Part shown: positions 5,455 to 6,710 of the stretch, piece by piece
Layout: every line of letters begins with the position of its first letter
Position numbering within the stretch: position 1 is the first letter of the stretch
Origin: G039029935 sp039029935
GTDB taxonomy: Bacteria; Chloroflexota; Anaerolineae; Caldilineales; Caldilineaceae
Assembly (NCBI GenBank): GCA_039029935.1
Contig: JBCCFC010000763.1
Span: forward strand, 1 to 6,710
Direction of reading: 5' to 3'
Length of the DNA stretch: 6,710 bases
The notes under the pieces: model-generated
The model's input: only the letters and a program-made list of their open reading frames with translations
Databases searched by the model: none
What the model was told of the DNA's origin: nothing
Made by a program: the position numbers and the translations under genes

Positions 5455-6663
5455 TTAATTTTGCCAAACTAATTTGAATCGACTTCGCCTTTTTCCATCA
5501 ATGGATGTATATAAAAACGTTTCGTTGCGAATATGTATTAAGTCGGCATGTCCTAGTCCCACATTGGCCGGTAAATCAACCATGATTGGATTTCCTGAAT
5601 ATTTTTCCCAAAATCCATCAATTTGATTGGTTTTGCTGCGCGCCAAGCCCAAACCAAACTGTGTATCGCCCGCTGCACCAGGCTCTGGACCCCGTACCCC
5701 TTCGTAAAGCATGTAAAAACGATCACCAACTTGGAGCAAGTCGGCTGAACTGACCGTGCGAAAATCAAAATAGGCGTTTGTCCCTGCACCTGTCTGCTCT
5801 GTTGGCCCATATGTATCACTACCAACGATGAGCGGATTGTGTGTACACTGTCGATAAAAAGACGCGGGTCCGGTTAGAGGTCCCCGATAGCAACCCATTG
5901 CACCAGGGTTTTGTCCCAGACCAACGAAGACAAAAAGTTCAGGTTGGGTTGCATTACCTGCCTCTTGTACAAAAAGCCCGGGAGGGCTGCCCACCAAACA
6001 ATCATAAAAATCAGGTGTATGTGGATGGCTCTCAATGGCTGCACTCGCTGGGCAATTCATCAACCAACGTTGCCAAATTCCCGTCAACGGTAACTGTTCT
6101 GGCTCCGTCCAATGCAAACCGTCTGTCGAGCGCCGTAAGAAAACGCTGGCTCGATACTCGTAGACCATCACCCATACATCTGTATTGGGATTATTTATAT
6201 CGCGATACCGGACAATCTGCGGATATTGCTGTTGATCAATGTGATCTCGTTTGGATTCACAAGGGCATTTTGTACAGACCATAAGACACATTTGTGTTTG
6301 TTCATGGCGGTTCATCAGTTGGAAAGAACGCCCTTCATCTTGGCTTTCATAGATGATGACACAGCCTGGAAAAGGTACAGGTGTACCACAGTGGTCAAGA
6401 ATACCCGCAGATTGGTGACTGGCGTGAACATACGACCGCATTGTATCATTGACAATTAAATGGGTGTCGGATTCACCCATAGGCAACCCTGTATCTTCAA
6501 TATCCATCATAAATGTTGCCGCTCCCTGCCAAAGATCATCTAAGGTTGGTGGATGAGATGTCTTTGTTTGTTGTTGGCTTGGCGTTTGCTGTGATTGTGC
6601 CGAGTAAATTTCAGTCTCTTTGCAGCCTGTGATTGTGCTGAGGAGCAATAACCATAGAATCAA
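5455..6663 (-). CDS. Predicted lipoprotein with beta-propeller (Asp-box / glycosidase-like) fold
   Basis: The protein has 402 residues from a TTG at 6663; an in-frame TAA is directly before it. The N-terminus MILWLLLLSTITGC is a short lipoprotein signal with a lipobox ending at Cys14, followed by a Gln/Ser/Thr-rich linker (residues 19-38). It lacks the usual basic residues at the front. The mature part suggests a five-bladed or similar beta-propeller: Asp-box-like SQDEGRSF (107-114) and STDGLHW (179-185), then DRFYMLYEG (314-322), GLGLARS (337-343), GFWEKYSGNPIMV (350-362) and GHADLIHI (371-378), which recall GH43/GH32/sialidase-like proteins. A cysteine cluster C126-C130-C133-C135 sits between the two Asp boxes, with further cysteines suggesting disulfides outside the cytoplasm. 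I cannot name catalytic residues, so carbohydrate binding or cleavage is a suggestion. No gene next to it clarifies the role. Confidence 0.75.
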   Translation of the reverse strand: MILWLLLLSTITGCKETEIYSAQSQQTPSQQQTKTSHPPTLDDLWQGAATFMMDIEDTGLPMGESDTHLIVNDTMRSYVHASHQSAGILDHCGTPVPFPGCVIIYESQDEGRSFQLMNRHEQTQMCLMVCTKCPCESKRDHIDQQQYPQIVRYRDINNPNTDVWVMVYEYRASVFLRRSTDGLHWTEPEQLPLTGIWQRWLMNCPASAAIESHPHTPDFYDCLVGSPPGLFVQEAGNATQPELFVFVGLGQNPGAMGCYRGPLTGPASFYRQCTHNPLIVGSDTYGPTEQTGAGTNAYFDFRTVSSADLLQVGDRFYMLYEGVRGPEPGAAGDTQFGLGLARSKTNQIDGFWEKYSGNPIMVDLPANVGLGHADLIHIRNETFLYTSIDGKRRSRFKLVWQN

Positions 6664-6709
6664 TTACAACACATCATCCAAATCTCTGCGTTTGCGTCTA
6701 TGGTTATTG
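6646..6709. repeat. 12-bp inverted repeat around the lipoprotein start
   Basis: CAATAACCATAG (6646-6657) is the exact reverse complement of CTATGGTTATTG (6698-6709), with 40 bases between. In the minus-strand transcript the arms could pair, with the TAATTG stop/start junction of the lipoprotein gene in the loop and the second arm covering codons 3-6. Whether this controls translation is not known. Confidence 0.6.
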
Positions 6710-6710
6710 A
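6664..6710 (-). CDS. Possible C-terminal tail of an upstream gene (edge fragment)
   Basis: The frame open from the right edge reads NNHRRKRRDLDDVL and ends at TAA 6666-6664, directly adjoining the TTG of the lipoprotein (TAATTG). It could be the end of a gene outside the window that is translationally coupled to the lipoprotein. Because it is in the same frame, it could also be the original basic N-terminus of the lipoprotein, cut off by a stop. Too little sequence is present to decide or to name it. Confidence 0.25.
   Translation of the reverse strand, partial: NNHRRKRRDLDDVL

Noticed and set aside
5841..6284. 147-codon plus-strand reading frame
   Set aside because: It lies opposite the lipoprotein gene, whose signal peptide and Asp boxes are convincing; composition looks like an antisense shadow.

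Overview
The window is a stretch of bacterial chromosome in which every gene I can support reads leftward, on the minus strand. Gene density, Shine-Dalgarno sites, GTG/TTG starts and sigma70-type -10 boxes all indicate bacteria. The combination of a two-domain CbiX-like protein, an agmatinase-family enzyme and duplicated small PD-(D/E)XK-type proteins, at medium-to-low GC, reminds me most of Chloroflexota, with Cyanobacteria as second choice. That placement is recalled, not proven by the sequence.

Layout in order of transcription (right to left): (1) 6710-6664, a possible C-terminal tail of a gene outside the window. (2) 6663-5455, a lipoprotein with a predicted beta-propeller carrying Asp-box motifs and a cysteine cluster. 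(3) 5454-4832, a long AT-rich intergenic region with a good extended -10 promoter, a perfect 16-bp inverted repeat and a possible 37-residue small ORF with its own ribosome binding site. (4) 4831-3731, an agmatinase/arginase-family ureohydrolase with all metal ligands present. (5) 3734-2298, a two-half CbiX/SirB-like protein fused to a C-terminal domain I cannot name; its start overlaps the ureohydrolase stop by 4 bases (GTGA). (6) 2249-1617 and (7) 1510-899, tandem paralogues (about 76% identical by hand alignment) of a small PD-(D/E)XK nuclease-like protein, each with its own SD and -10 box, closed by an intrinsic terminator at 844-883. (8) 821 to beyond base 1, a sugar-phosphate isomerase/epimerase-like TIM-barrel protein starting at GTG.

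The best functional link is the translationally coupled pair of ureohydrolase (dinuclear metal enzyme acting on guanidino compounds) and CbiX-like protein. The CbiX-like half has lost the histidines of the canonical chelatase active site, so a plain cobaltochelatase role is doubtful; metal handling or tetrapyrrole binding connected to the hydrolase is an inference. The nuclease-like pair looks like an AT-richer cassette with its own signals set between this operon and the TIM-barrel gene.

The two places most worth a second look are the ureohydrolase/CbiX-like pair and the intergenic promoter, inverted repeat and small ORF at 5164-5422.
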